Origin: CAVSWT01 sp963731745 | Lineage (GTDB): Bacteria; Bacteroidota; Ignavibacteria; Ignavibacteriales; Ignavibacteriaceae | Direction of reading: 5' to 3' | DNA length: 64,000 nucleotides | Assembly: GCA_963731745.1 (NCBI GenBank) | Contig: CAVSWT010000031.1 | Coordinates: 1 to 64,000, forward strand | Shown here: positions 1-8,358 of the stretch, in pieces | How positions within the stretch are numbered: position 1 is the first letter of the stretch | How the letters are laid out: the number at the start of each line of letters is the position of its first letter | Position numbers and translations under genes: made by a program | The notes under the pieces: model-generated | The model's input: only the letters and a program-made list of their open reading frames with translations | Told to the model about the DNA's origin: nothing | Database searches by the model: none

Positions 1-101
1 CAAACAGAACGACACTTACATATTGTAAACCTTTTTAATACACTTTTTGATAAAAAATACAGATAAATAGCTAATCACTTTAGAAATTTTGGTTTTATAT
101 C

Positions 102-131
102 TTGACAAACAAAAAAAGTGTTTTATATTTG
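102..131 (+). promoter_or_regulatory. Promoter of the trp operon (Bacteroidota-type)
   Basis: TTGACA at 102-107 is followed by TATATTTG at 124-131. Counted from TTG the spacer is 19 nt, matching the Bacteroidota pattern TTG-N19-TAxxTTTG. It also reads as a conventional -35/-10 pair with a 16 nt spacer. It lies only about 12 nt before the leader-peptide ATG, so the 5' untranslated part must be very short. The position directly upstream of a trp leader is consistent with its being the operon promoter. No transcript data are available. Confidence 0.6.
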
Positions 132-142
132 CAGTTACACTT

Positions 143-235
143 ATGAAAAATTTAACTGAATCATATTACAAAACAAAAAAACTCAGCCCAAATTCTTGGT
201 GGTGGTACGGATTATTTTTTAATATGACTCAGTGA
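143..235 (+). CDS. trpL: trp operon leader peptide (TrpL-like, three consecutive Trp)
   Basis: This small reading frame encodes 30 residues, MKNLTESYYKTKKLSPNSWW followed by WYGLFFNMTQ, and ends in TGA at 233-235. Codons 19-21 (197-205) are three adjacent TGG codons. Tryptophan is a rare residue, so a run of three just before a terminator hairpin and trpE is the classic sign of ribosome-mediated attenuation. When Trp is scarce the ribosome stalls at 197-205 and leaves 237-244 free. When Trp is plentiful it reaches the stop codon and covers that segment. The peptide has no other expected function. It resembles enterobacterial TrpL in logic, not in sequence. Confidence 0.85.
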   Translation: MKNLTESYYKTKKLSPNSWWWYGLFFNMTQ

Positions 236-238
236 ACT

Positions 239-273
239 TGAGAAAATAATTTTTTACCCTAAAACCCTTCTCA
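239..273 (+). promoter_or_regulatory. Candidate trp antiterminator pairing
   Basis: TGAGAA at 239-244 is exactly complementary to TTCTCA at 268-273, which is the inner part of the left arm of the downstream terminator. Pairing these two would prevent the terminator from forming. The first segment lies immediately after the leader stop codon, where a terminating ribosome would mask it. The helix is only 6 bp, so the prediction depends on the positional logic as well as on the complementarity. ACTCAG copies at 181-186 and 227-232 could provide further competing pairings. Confidence 0.55.
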
Positions 274-298
274 TCAAACTGAGAAGGGTTTTTTGTTT
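261..298 (+). terminator. trp attenuator (intrinsic terminator)
   Basis: A perfect 13 bp stem (261-273 with 280-292, core ACCCTTCTCA/TGAGAAGGGT) has a 6 nt loop and runs into a T-rich tail at 289-299. It stands between the leader peptide and trpE with no intervening gene, so it must regulate read-through into the trp genes rather than end another transcript. Confidence 0.85.
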
Positions 299-325
299 TA
301 TGTAAACAATAATAAATATAAAATT

Positions 326-1802
326 ATGACATTTGAAAAATTTTCAGAACTTGCAAAAGAATATAATTTAATCCCGGTTTACGAAGTTATTACTGCTGAT
401 CTTCTAACTCCGGTTTTAGCTTATTTAAAGATTCGAGAAAAAGATAAGCAAAGTTTTTTACTGGAGTCTGTTGAAGGTTCCACCAACATGGCTCGTTACT
501 CTTTCATTGGGAAAAACCCGGAAAAGATTTTTGCTAATATTGGATTAGATTTATTTGAATTAAAAAATGGAAACAGCACAAAACATAAAATTTCCATTTT
601 TGAATTTATTCGAAATGAAATTAAATCAAAAAAACAGCCTAAGATTGATGAGCTTCCAAATTTTCACCGGAGGAATTGTAGGATACCTTGGTTATGAAAA
701 TATTTCTCTTGTGGAAAGAGTAATAAATTTTAAATCCGAACGATTTGATAATTACGATTCAATCTTTGGAATTTATAACACCATCCTCGCATTTGACCAT
801 TACAAACATCAAATAATTTTAATCACAAATATCAGTGTTGACGAAAAAACAAATCTTAATGAAGCTTACCAAAACGCAAAGAATACTTTAGCGCAGCTTA
901 GAGAAGAATTAAAAAAACCGGTTGAATTTATTTCTGATTTTAAGATTGATGGGACAATTAATGAAGATTTTGACGCCAAGGAATTTTTTGAACAAGTTGA
1001 ATCGGGTAAAAAAAATATTGTTGAAGGAGATATATTTCAAATAGTAATATCAAAAAGATTTTCAACTGAGTTTTCCGGCGATCTTTTAAATGTTTACCGT
1101 GCACTTCGAATAATTAATCCTTCTCCGTACATGTATTTCCTTGAATTTAAAGATGATTTTAAAATAATTGGAACATCTCCCGAAGATTTATTAAAAGTGC
1201 AAAATGGAAAAGCACAATTGCTTCCAATTGCCGGAACGCGTCGAAGAGGAAGAACGGCTCAAGAAGATAAGGAACTTGAAGAAAATTTAATGAATGATCC
1301 AAAAGAGCTTGCCGAACATACTATGCTCGTTGATTTAGGAAGAAATGATCTTGGAAGAATTTGTGAATATGATACTGTTGTCGTTACTGAAAAAATGAAA
1401 GTGCAAAGATATTCGCACGTAATGCATATCGTTTCAAAAGTTGAAGGCAAGCTTGCATCGGATAAAGATTCAATTGATGCTTTGATGTCATGCTTCCCCG
1501 CTGGGACAGTAACAGGCGCCCCAAAAATTCGCGCCATACAATTGATAGATGATTACGAAAAGAAATCTAGAAATGTTTACGCTGGTGCAGTTGGTTATTT
1601 TGATTTTTCCGGAAACCTTGATATGTGCATTGCAATTAGAACTTTGTTTGCCAAACATGATACAGTCTACTGGCAGGCTGGTGCCGGAATCGTCGCCGAC
1701 AGCAGGCCTGAGCTTGAAGCAAAAGAAGTAAAAAATAAATCGGCAGTTTTGGTTAATGCTTTAAAATATGCAGAGGTGATTGATGAAAATATTGGTAATT
1801 GA
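326..1802 (+). pseudogene. trpE: Anthranilate synthase component I TrpE, one frameshift
   Basis: TrpE makes anthranilate from chorismate with ammonia supplied by TrpG. The N-terminal part (ATG 326 to about 660) includes SFLLESVEG, the region carrying the conserved LLES feedback-site motif. The C-terminal part, in the next frame, has GTRRRG, ELAEHTMLVDLGRNDLGRI, FPAGTVTGAPK and GAGIVADS, all typical of the chorismate-binding domain. The frames join at LPNF|TGGIVGYLGYEN if one C at about 662-663 is removed, giving roughly 490 residues, normal for the family. The 3' end overlaps the trpG ATG by 20 nt. Either a sequencing insertion or a real inactivating mutation is possible. Identity is certain; functional status is open. 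I chose ATG 326 over ATG 293 because 293 lies in the terminator. Confidence 0.88.
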
Positions 1803-2351
1803 TAATTACGATTCATTCACTTACAATCTTGTTCAGCTGTTAGGCAAAGTATAAAAGCAAGCTAATTGTTAAAGAGAAATGATGAGCTTGATGAAAATCA
1901 AATTGATGAAATAAATCCGGATAAAATTTTAATTTCACCGGGACCCGGAAAACCAGAAGCTTCTAATGCATCAATCACTGCAATTAAATATTTTGGTGAT
2001 AAAATTCCGATTCTTGGTGTTTGCCTTGGCCATCAGACAATGGGAATGGTTTACGGAGGAAAAGTTGTGAAAGCGCCAGTTTTAATGCACGGTAAAACAT
2101 CTTTTATAAAGCATGATGAAAAAAATATTTATAAAAATATTCCGCAAAATTTTGAAGCTACAAGATATCACTCGTTAATTGTGGAACGAGATTCTTTGCC
2201 CGATTGTCTTGAAATTTCTGCTGAGACAGATGATGAAATAATTATGGGAATTAGACACAAAGAATATCCTGTTGAAGGAATTCAATTTCATCCCGAATCA
2301 ATTTTAACATTAGAAGGTAAAAACATTATTAAAAACTGGTTGGAGCTATGA
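1783..2351 (+). pseudogene. trpG: Anthranilate synthase glutamine amidotransferase TrpG, frame-disrupted
   Basis: TrpG releases ammonia from glutamine for TrpE. The N-terminus, MKILVIDNYDSFTYNLVQLL, starts at ATG 1783. The rest (from about 1875) carries ISPGPGKPEAS, the nucleophile motif GVCLGHQTMG and the His/Glu motif GIQFHPES. Between 1848 and 1876 the reading frame changes twice. Removing one G after AAA at about 1849 and another after AAA at about 1874 restores GKYKSKLIVKRNDELDE, a normal TrpG sequence. Without these corrections the only long frame begins at TTG 1866 and lacks the Rossmann-like N-terminus. The gene ends in an ATGA overlap with trpD. Two indels 25 nt apart suggest local sequence error or decay. 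Confidence 0.85.
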
Positions 2352-3370
2352 TAAAAAATTATTTAGAAAAAGTTATGGTTGGCGAAAGCTTAACCTTTGA
2401 CGAAGCTTACAAAATTATGCACTCAATTATGAGCGGTGAAGAAAACAATTCTAAAATTGCATCCTTGCTCACAGCTCTAAAAATAAAGGGTGAAACATCT
2501 GAAGAAGTTGCCGGCTTTATAAAAGCAATGCGTGAAAAAGTTATAAATGTGAAATGTGATAATGAGCGAGTAATTGACGTTTGCGGAACCGGTGGCGATG
2601 GTTCCGGAACATTTAATATTTCTACCGCAGTTTCTTTTGTTGTTGCCGGGGCAGGCGTTAGCGTTGCCAAACATGGAAATCGATCCATTTCCAGCCGGAG
2701 CGGAAGTTCTGATGTACTGCATGAACTTGGTGTTGATGTTCAGCTAAATCCTGAGTTATCCGAAAAAGCTTTAAATGAAATAGGGATTGCATTTTTGTTC
2801 GCACCACTATACCATCCGGCGATGAAGCATGTTGCTCCGATCAGAAAAGAATTGGAGTTCCGTTCTATTTTTAATATTCTCGGACCACTTACAAATCCTG
2901 CAGGCGTAAAGAGACAATTAATTGGAACGTTCAATGATGAAACTGCCCGGTTAATGAGCGATGCAATAAAATTGTTAGAAATGCAAAAAGTAGCTTTTCT
3001 ATGCACCAGCAATGCTTATGATGAAATTACTTTAACCGATATAACAAAAGTTTACGAGGTTAATCAAGATCACTCCATGTATTTCTACTCGCTGACAAAT
3101 GACCATTTCGGTTTCCCTAAAATTACGCTCGACAAACTTCAAGGCGGTTCGGCAAAAGAAAACGCCGAAATTATTTATAATATATTTTCCGGCAAAACTA
3201 ATGGCGCCGCTTATGAAGTAGTAGTCGCTAACTCTGCAATGGCTTTAAAAACTTCTGGCATTTCTAATGATTTAATTGAATGTAAAAACATTGCAGAAGA
3301 ATCAATAAAATCCGGTGCTACTTTAAAAAAATTAAATGAGCTAAAGGAATTTGGTGATAAATATAAATGA
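2348..3370 (+). CDS. trpD: Anthranilate phosphoribosyltransferase
   Basis: This enzyme transfers phosphoribose from PRPP to anthranilate, the second tryptophan step, in the cytoplasm. At 340 residues it has the family's usual length. The PRPP loop CGTGGDG is at about residues 79-85, followed by the anthranilate-site segment KHGNRSISSRSGSSDVLHELG and by NILGPLTNPAGVKRQLIGTF. The start overlaps the trpG stop (ATGA) and its own stop overlaps the trpC start in the same way, so translation is probably coupled through trpG-D-C. It is not fused to TrpG, unlike in enterobacteria. Confidence 0.96.
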   Translation: MIKNYLEKVMVGESLTFDEAYKIMHSIMSGEENNSKIASLLTALKIKGETSEEVAGFIKAMREKVINVKCDNERVIDVCGTGGDGSGTFNISTAVSFVVAGAGVSVAKHGNRSISSRSGSSDVLHELGVDVQLNPELSEKALNEIGIAFLFAPLYHPAMKHVAPIRKELEFRSIFNILGPLTNPAGVKRQLIGTFNDETARLMSDAIKLLEMQKVAFLCTSNAYDEITLTDITKVYEVNQDHSMYFYSLTNDHFGFPKITLDKLQGGSAKENAEIIYNIFSGKTNGAAYEVVVANSAMALKTSGISNDLIECKNIAEESIKSGATLKKLNELKEFGDKYK

Positions 3371-4161
3371 CAATTCTTGAAGAAATAAATAATGTAAAAA
3401 AAGACGAAGTTAAATTTCTTAAAATGAATTACACTTTAAATTCATTTAAAGAAATGGAATTCTTCGAGAAGAAATCATTAAGCTTTGCAGAAAATGTAAA
3501 ACAAAATAAAAACATTTCCATCATCTCTGAAATAAAAAAGGCCAGCCCTTCAAAAGGAATTATAAGAGAAGATTTTAATCACTTAAAAATAGCAGATATT
3601 TATTTTGAATGTGAAGTTCAAGCTGTTTCAGTTTTAACTGATAAAAAATTTTTCAAGGGAGATATTTCATTTTTAAAAGACATCGCTAAAATTAAAAATG
3701 CTCCATTACTTCGTAAAGATTTTATTATTGATGAATATCAAATCTTTGAAGCAAAAGCCAACGGCGCAGATATGATTTTATTGATCTGCGAATCACTTTC
3801 TAAAAATCAAATAAACGAATTAACTCATGCAGCAAAAGAAATTGGCTTGGAGGTTTTACTTGAGCTTCATTCCTTACCGCAGATCGAAAAGATTAATTTT
3901 GAATTGAATAATATAATTGGAATCAACAACAGAAATTTACAAGACTTTTCAGTCAGCCTGGAAACGACAAAACTAATATCTGAAAAAATTCCCGACGATA
4001 TAATCTTAGTTTCCGAAAGCGGCATTCATGAAAAGCAAGATATTGAATTCTTAAAAGACACAAAAACAAACGCAGTTCTTGTTGGAGAACATTTAATGAA
4101 ACATAAAGATATAAAATTAAAACTGCTTGAGTTGAAAGAATGGTGCGAAGTTGAGAGTTAA
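3367..4161 (+). CDS. trpC: Indole-3-glycerol-phosphate synthase
   Basis: TrpC closes the indole ring from CdRP with loss of CO2. It is a 264-residue monofunctional protein. The catalytic motif SEIKKASPSKG is at about residues 54-64, followed by LLRKDFIIDEYQ, GINNRNL and VSESGI, all in the expected (beta/alpha)8 order. The ATG lies within the trpD stop overlap. The 3' end overlaps trpF by 11 nt. TrpC and TrpF are separate proteins here, not the fused enterobacterial form. Confidence 0.96.
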   Translation: MTILEEINNVKKDEVKFLKMNYTLNSFKEMEFFEKKSLSFAENVKQNKNISIISEIKKASPSKGIIREDFNHLKIADIYFECEVQAVSVLTDKKFFKGDISFLKDIAKIKNAPLLRKDFIIDEYQIFEAKANGADMILLICESLSKNQINELTHAAKEIGLEVLLELHSLPQIEKINFELNNIIGINNRNLQDFSVSLETTKLISEKIPDDIILVSESGIHEKQDIEFLKDTKTNAVLVGEHLMKHKDIKLKLLELKEWCEVES

Positions 4162-4762
4162 GATTTGCGGAATTACAAATATCGAAGATGCGTTTTTAGC
4201 TCAACAGCTTGGCACTGATGCAATTGGGTTTATCTTTTACAATAAAAGCAAAAGATATGTTTCTCCGGAGATTGCTGAATCAATTTTAAAGAGTCTCTCC
4301 CCCTTTATAATGAAGATTGGAGTATTTGTTAATGAATCTTTTGAAGAGATAAATAATATTTCAGCTAAAGTAAAATTAAATGCTGTTCAGCTTCACGGTG
4401 AAGAATCACCTGAAGTAATTGAAAAAATTAATTTACCAGTAATTAAAAGCTTTAGAATAAAAAATAAATTTGATTTTTCAATTTTGAACAAATATAAAGA
4501 TGTTTCTTTTTTGCTTGACTCATTTTCAAAAGATGAATATGGCGGAACAGGAAAAACTTTTAAGTGGGAATTAATTCCCGACATATACAAAAACAAAATT
4601 ATTTTATCGGGTGGAATTTCTATTGATAACATTGAAGAAGTAATTAGAAAAATTAATCCTGCTGCAATAGATGTTTCTTCTTCATTGGAAGAATTTCCAG
4701 GTAAAAAGGATCATCAAAAGCTTAAACATTTTTTTGAAAAAGTTAACTCACTAAGGAACTGA
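4151..4762 (+). CDS. trpF: Phosphoribosylanthranilate isomerase
   Basis: TrpF catalyses the Amadori rearrangement of phosphoribosylanthranilate. The 203-residue protein begins MRVKICGITN, which contains the catalytic Cys, and has VQLHGEE and a LLDS/GGTGKTFKW segment followed by LSGGI, as the family does. The start is TTG at 4151 inside the trpC coding sequence. No ATG fits, and the conserved KICGIT begins right after it, so translation probably depends on coupling to trpC. Confidence 0.94.
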   Translation: MRVKICGITNIEDAFLAQQLGTDAIGFIFYNKSKRYVSPEIAESILKSLSPFIMKIGVFVNESFEEINNISAKVKLNAVQLHGEESPEVIEKINLPVIKSFRIKNKFDFSILNKYKDVSFLLDSFSKDEYGGTGKTFKWELIPDIYKNKIILSGGISIDNIEEVIRKINPAAIDVSSSLEEFPGKKDHQKLKHFFEKVNSLRN

Positions 4763-4764
4763 AA

Positions 4765-5799
4765 ATGCTGATATTAATGAAATTGGACGCTTCGCGTTCA
4801 GCCATAGAAAAAGTTAAAGATAAAATAGTCTTTAACAATTGCACTCCTCATGAAATTCCAGGCTCGATAAAATTAGCAATTGGAATCACAGGCCCAAGTG
4901 CAAAATTATCCGAAGAAGATTTTTTGAATATGGAATCTGTGGAGGATGTTGTAAGAATAACTAAACCTTACAAGCTTGTCAGCCGGGAAATGAAACCTGA
5001 CAACACAATCATTCAATTTGACGATGTCGCATTTGGTGGAGATGAATTTGGATTAATTGCAGGGCCATGTTCTGTTGAAAGCAGGCAGCAAATTTTTGAC
5101 ATAGCCTGCGAATTAAAGGAAATGGGAATAAATCTATTGCGTGCCGGAGCCTTCAAACCGCGCTCAAGCCCTTACTCATTTCAAGGGCTAAAAGAAAAAG
5201 GTATAGAATACCTAGCCGAAGTTAAAAAAGAATTAAACATGAAAATTGTGACTGAAGCAAAAGATACGGAAACACTTCCATTAATTTCAGAAGTTGCTGA
5301 TATAATTCAAATCGGCGCAAGAAATATGCAGAATTTTTCTTTGCTTGAAGCAGTTGGGAAATTAAAAAATCCAATATTATTAAAGAGAGGATTGGCAGCA
5401 ACAATTGAAGATCTTTTAATGAGTGCCGAGTATATTCTTTCACAAGGCAACTACAATGTTATTCTTTGCGAAAGAGGAATTAGAACTTTTGAAACAATGA
5501 CAAGAAATACATTAGATTTAAATGCTATCCCGGTAATAAAGAAAAACTCGCATCTCCCCATTATTGTTGACCCATCGCATGGTATTGGAATTTGGGATAA
5601 AGTTACTCCAATGGCAATGGCAGCAATTGCCTGCGGTGCAGACGGACTAATTATCGAAGTTCATAATCATCCTGAACAGGCTTTATCTGATGGTTTCCAA
5701 TCTTTAACACCAAAGAACTTTAAAAAACTTTTAGATAAAATTGAACAAATAGCACCAATAGTTAATAAGAGAATTAATACATATGCAAAACACAATTGA
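4765..5799 (+). CDS. aroF: 3-deoxy-7-phosphoheptulonate (DAHP) synthase, type I-beta with N-terminal regulatory domain
   Basis: DAHP synthase condenses PEP and erythrose-4-phosphate, the first step of the shikimate pathway. Residues 1-85 look like the ferredoxin-like regulatory domain found in Thermotoga-type enzymes. The catalytic barrel then shows IAGPCSVES, RAGAFKPRSSPYSFQG, QIGARNMQNF, LLKRG and PIIVDPSHGIG. AAGGA lies about 7 nt before ATG 4765, supporting this start over the internal Met at residue 5. It is embedded in the trp operon, 2 nt after trpF and overlapping trpB by 17 nt, so the entry step of aromatic synthesis would fall under the same Trp attenuator. Confidence 0.93.
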   Translation: MLILMKLDASRSAIEKVKDKIVFNNCTPHEIPGSIKLAIGITGPSAKLSEEDFLNMESVEDVVRITKPYKLVSREMKPDNTIIQFDDVAFGGDEFGLIAGPCSVESRQQIFDIACELKEMGINLLRAGAFKPRSSPYSFQGLKEKGIEYLAEVKKELNMKIVTEAKDTETLPLISEVADIIQIGARNMQNFSLLEAVGKLKNPILLKRGLAATIEDLLMSAEYILSQGNYNVILCERGIRTFETMTRNTLDLNAIPVIKKNSHLPIIVDPSHGIGIWDKVTPMAMAAIACGADGLIIEVHNHPEQALSDGFQSLTPKNFKKLLDKIEQIAPIVNKRINTYAKHN

Positions 5800-6982
5800 A
5801 TATAATTATCCGGATAAACAAGGACGTTTCGGAAAATACGGCGGCAAGTATGTTCCCGAAACATTAATTACTCCTTTACAGGAACTTGAAGAAATTTATC
5901 TTTCGTTGAAAAATGATAAAGAATTTCAAAAAGAACTTTTTGATTTAAATAAAGATTATACAGGGCGCCCAACTCCTTTAACACTTGCTGAAGGATTAAC
6001 TAAACATTACAACAAAGCTAAAATATATTTAAAGCGTGAAGACCTTTGCCATACAGGAGCACATAAAATTAATAACGCACTTGGGCAAATACTTTTAGCT
6101 AAAAAACTTGGAAAGACAAGAATAATTGCTGAAACCGGTGCTGGACAGCATGGGGTTGCAACCGCAACTGTCTGTGCAAAGTTTGGTTTAAAATGTTTTG
6201 TTTACATGGGTGAAGTAGATATGGAAAGGCAAAGCCCAAATGTTTTTAGAATGAAATTGCTTGGAGCAGAAGTGATCCCGGTAACATCAGGAAGCAAAAC
6301 TTTGAAGGATGCAACTAACGAAGCAATACGTGACTGGGTTACTAATGTAAAAGATACTCATTATATAATTGGGTCTGTAGTTGGCCCGCATCCTTATCCA
6401 ATGCTGGTTAGAGATTTTCAATCAGTAATTGGAAAAGAAACCAAAGAGCAGATTTTAGAAAAAGAAAGTTCTCTTCCGGATTATATTGTAGCTTGTGTCG
6501 GCGGCGGAAGCAATTCAATTGGAATTTTTTATCCATTTATAAATGACAATGTAAAATTAATTGGAGTTGAAGCTGCCGGATTTGGAATAAATACAAATAA
6601 ACATTGTGCAACATTAACTTTAGGTAGAGAAGGAATTTTTCAAGGGATGAAAACTTATTTGCTGCAAAGTAAAGAAGGCCAAGTAGCGGAAGTTCATTCA
6701 ATTTCAGCCGGACTTGATTATCCCGGAGTCGGGCCCGAACACAGTTTTTTAAAAGATGAAATTAAAGCGGATTATTATTCAATCACTGATGAAGAATCTT
6801 TGGAAGCCACAAAACTGATTTCACAAAAGGAAGGAATTATTCCAGCGTTAGAATCTGCACATGCAATTGCATATTTGAATTACTTAATGCCTAATACAAA
6901 TAAAGCTGAAATTGTTGTTGTAAATGTAAGTGGGCGCGGGGATAAGGATTTGAATACGATTAGAGAGAAAATGAATTTATAA
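5783..6982 (+). CDS. trpB: Tryptophan synthase beta chain
   Basis: TrpB joins indole and serine with PLP. It has 399 residues, normal for TrpB1. The PLP lysine is Lys95 in HTGAHKINNALGQ, the phosphate loop GGGSNSIG lies near residue 235, and AGLDYPGVGPEH and VSGRGDKD are present. It overlaps aroF by 17 nt. Its usual immediate partner trpA is 527 nt further on, separated by an inserted repeat/DUF559 element that may lower trpA expression. Confidence 0.97.
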   Translation: MQNTIEYNYPDKQGRFGKYGGKYVPETLITPLQELEEIYLSLKNDKEFQKELFDLNKDYTGRPTPLTLAEGLTKHYNKAKIYLKREDLCHTGAHKINNALGQILLAKKLGKTRIIAETGAGQHGVATATVCAKFGLKCFVYMGEVDMERQSPNVFRMKLLGAEVIPVTSGSKTLKDATNEAIRDWVTNVKDTHYIIGSVVGPHPYPMLVRDFQSVIGKETKEQILEKESSLPDYIVACVGGGSNSIGIFYPFINDNVKLIGVEAAGFGINTNKHCATLTLGREGIFQGMKTYLLQSKEGQVAEVHSISAGLDYPGVGPEHSFLKDEIKADYYSITDEESLEATKLISQKEGIIPALESAHAIAYLNYLMPNTNKAEIVVVNVSGRGDKDLNTIREKMNL

Positions 6983-6991
6983 TTAATTATC

Positions 6992-7482
6992 GACCTCACC
7001 TAAATCCTCTCCTTATGAAGGAGAGGACTTTTGGCACCGATTGCATTTAATTTTCATCCTAACAATTATTTGATAATTATTAAACATGACGATTCATTAT
7101 AATAGGAAATCTGAGAAAACTAACAGAAGAAATTCTATGGAAACATTTACGAGGAAGAAAATATTTAGGATTAAAATTTAAAAGACAATATAGTATTGAC
7201 CAATTTGTTGTTGATTTTTATTATCCCAAATTAAAAGTTGGAATTGAATTAGACGGTGGAATTCATAATGATAAAGATGTAAAAATTCATGATGAGAATC
7301 GAGAAGGATTTATAAATTCATTTGGAATAAAAGTATTAAGAATTAAAAATGAAATAGTTGTCAATGAAATTAATAAAGCGTTAGAATTAATTAAAGATTT
7401 CATTAATAAAGTTAATAGCGATAACAAAAGTTAACCATATCCTCCCCCTCTCCTTTATAAGGAGAGGGGCTGGGGTGAGGTC
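6992..7482 (+). mobile_element. Inverted-repeat element carrying a DUF559 gene, inserted between trpB and trpA
   Basis: The segment is bounded by GACCTCACC (6992-7000) and its exact inverted copy GGTGAGGTC (7474-7482). Just inside each end is a hairpin with related sequence: TCCTCTCCTT/AAGGAGAGGA (7005-7027) on the left and CCCCTCTCCTT/AAGGAGAGGGG (7445-7469) on the right. The only gene inside encodes a DUF559 endonuclease-like protein. I see no transposase and no clear target-site duplication. DUF559 genes next to CCCCTCTCC-type palindromes are a recurring arrangement in other bacteria, from memory. The element splits an operon that is otherwise packed with overlaps, so it is probably a late arrival. 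Confidence 0.7.
7086..7434 (+). pseudogene. DUF559 (endonuclease-like) protein, one frameshift
   Basis: Starting at ATG 7086, the frame reads MTIHYNRK and is then shifted by one base. Removing the T at 7110 gives MTIHYNRKLRKLTEEILWKH, continuing as KFKRQYSIDQFVVDFYYPK, GIELDGGIHN and FGIKVLRIKNE. This is the standard DUF559 layout, with the restriction-endonuclease-like D...E-x-D core (DFYYP and ELDGG) and about 115 residues. Role unknown; the fold suggests a small nuclease, perhaps Vsr-like. It is the sole gene of the inverted-repeat element. Whether it is intact depends on that single base. Confidence 0.8.
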
Positions 7483-7509
7483 AAGATATTAAATAAAATG
7501 GAAAAATAA

Positions 7510-8301
7510 ATGTCATATATCTCAAATTACATATCTGAAAAAAATAATAACAACGAAAAAGTTTTGTCAGTCTTTTTAACAAGCGGTTTCCCGGATAAAG
7601 ATAATTTTTCGGAATTGGCTGTTAGAGTTTTAGATGCTGGTGCGGATATGCTGGAAATAGGCTTCCCTTTCAGTGACCCTTTAGCTGATGGGCCCACAAT
7701 TCAGCATTCATCTCAGTTATCTTTAGAAGCCGGGATTAATGTTGAGAAGACTTTTGAATATGTTAAGAAGATAAGAAAGAAGACAGACAAGCCAATCATT
7801 CTTATGGGTTACGCTAACCCGGTTTTAAGCTACGGTATTGATAAGTTTGCACGTGATTCAAAATCAGTTGGAGTAAATGGAGTTATCATTCCTGATATAC
7901 CAATTGATGAATATGAAAATTTCTTCAATAATTCATTTGATGGCTTGGAAGTGGTTTTGCTTGTCACTCCTACAACCCCAGCGGAAAGGATAAAGAAAAT
8001 TGATGAGATGAGTCAAGGATTTGTTTATTATGTTAGCATGACCGGGACAACAGGAAAGCAAGTAAAACATGATGAATCTATTTTAGAACCTCTAAAAAAT
8101 GCTTCGAAATTAATTACAAAAAATAAAATGTTAGTTGGATTTGGCATTTCAAATGTGGATGACGTAAAAACATTTTCTCCCTACTGCTCTGGCGTGATTG
8201 TCGGAAGTGCAGTTATAAAATCATTGATAAAAGATGATAAAGATTTTTCTAACACTTTAAATCTTGTAAAAGAATTGAAAAGCGGCTTGTCACATAATTA
8301 A
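7510..8301 (+). CDS. trpA: Tryptophan synthase alpha chain
   Basis: TrpA cleaves indole-3-glycerol phosphate and channels indole to TrpB. The 263-residue barrel has the catalytic Glu49 in MLEIGFPFSDP and Asp60 in LADGPTIQ, then PDIPIDEYE, YVSMTGTTG, VGFGIS and GVIVGSAVIK. It is the last gene of the trp operon. It lies 27 nt past the right end of the DUF559 element and has no obvious promoter of its own. Confidence 0.96.
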   Translation: MSYISNYISEKNNNNEKVLSVFLTSGFPDKDNFSELAVRVLDAGADMLEIGFPFSDPLADGPTIQHSSQLSLEAGINVEKTFEYVKKIRKKTDKPIILMGYANPVLSYGIDKFARDSKSVGVNGVIIPDIPIDEYENFFNNSFDGLEVVLLVTPTTPAERIKKIDEMSQGFVYYVSMTGTTGKQVKHDESILEPLKNASKLITKNKMLVGFGISNVDDVKTFSPYCSGVIVGSAVIKSLIKDDKDFSNTLNLVKELKSGLSHN

Positions 8302-8358
8302 ATTCATTTTTTAAATTTACTCGTAAAGGACATAAATTTAAGTCCCCTGCACATAGAA

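Noticed and set aside
1259..1537. Minus-strand frame of 92 codons inside trpE
   Set aside because: Shadow of trpE with no recognisable domain and no ribosome site.
1849..1876. A genuine short TrpG starting at TTG 1866
   Set aside because: It would lack the ILVIDNYDSFTYNL segment, which is present just upstream and essential to the glutamine amidotransferase fold, so frame disruption is the better explanation.
8311..8341. Terminator between convergent trpA and the barrel gene
   Set aside because: TTAAATTTA/TAAATTTAA is a purely A+T stem with a 13 nt loop, too weak to call in this AT-rich DNA.
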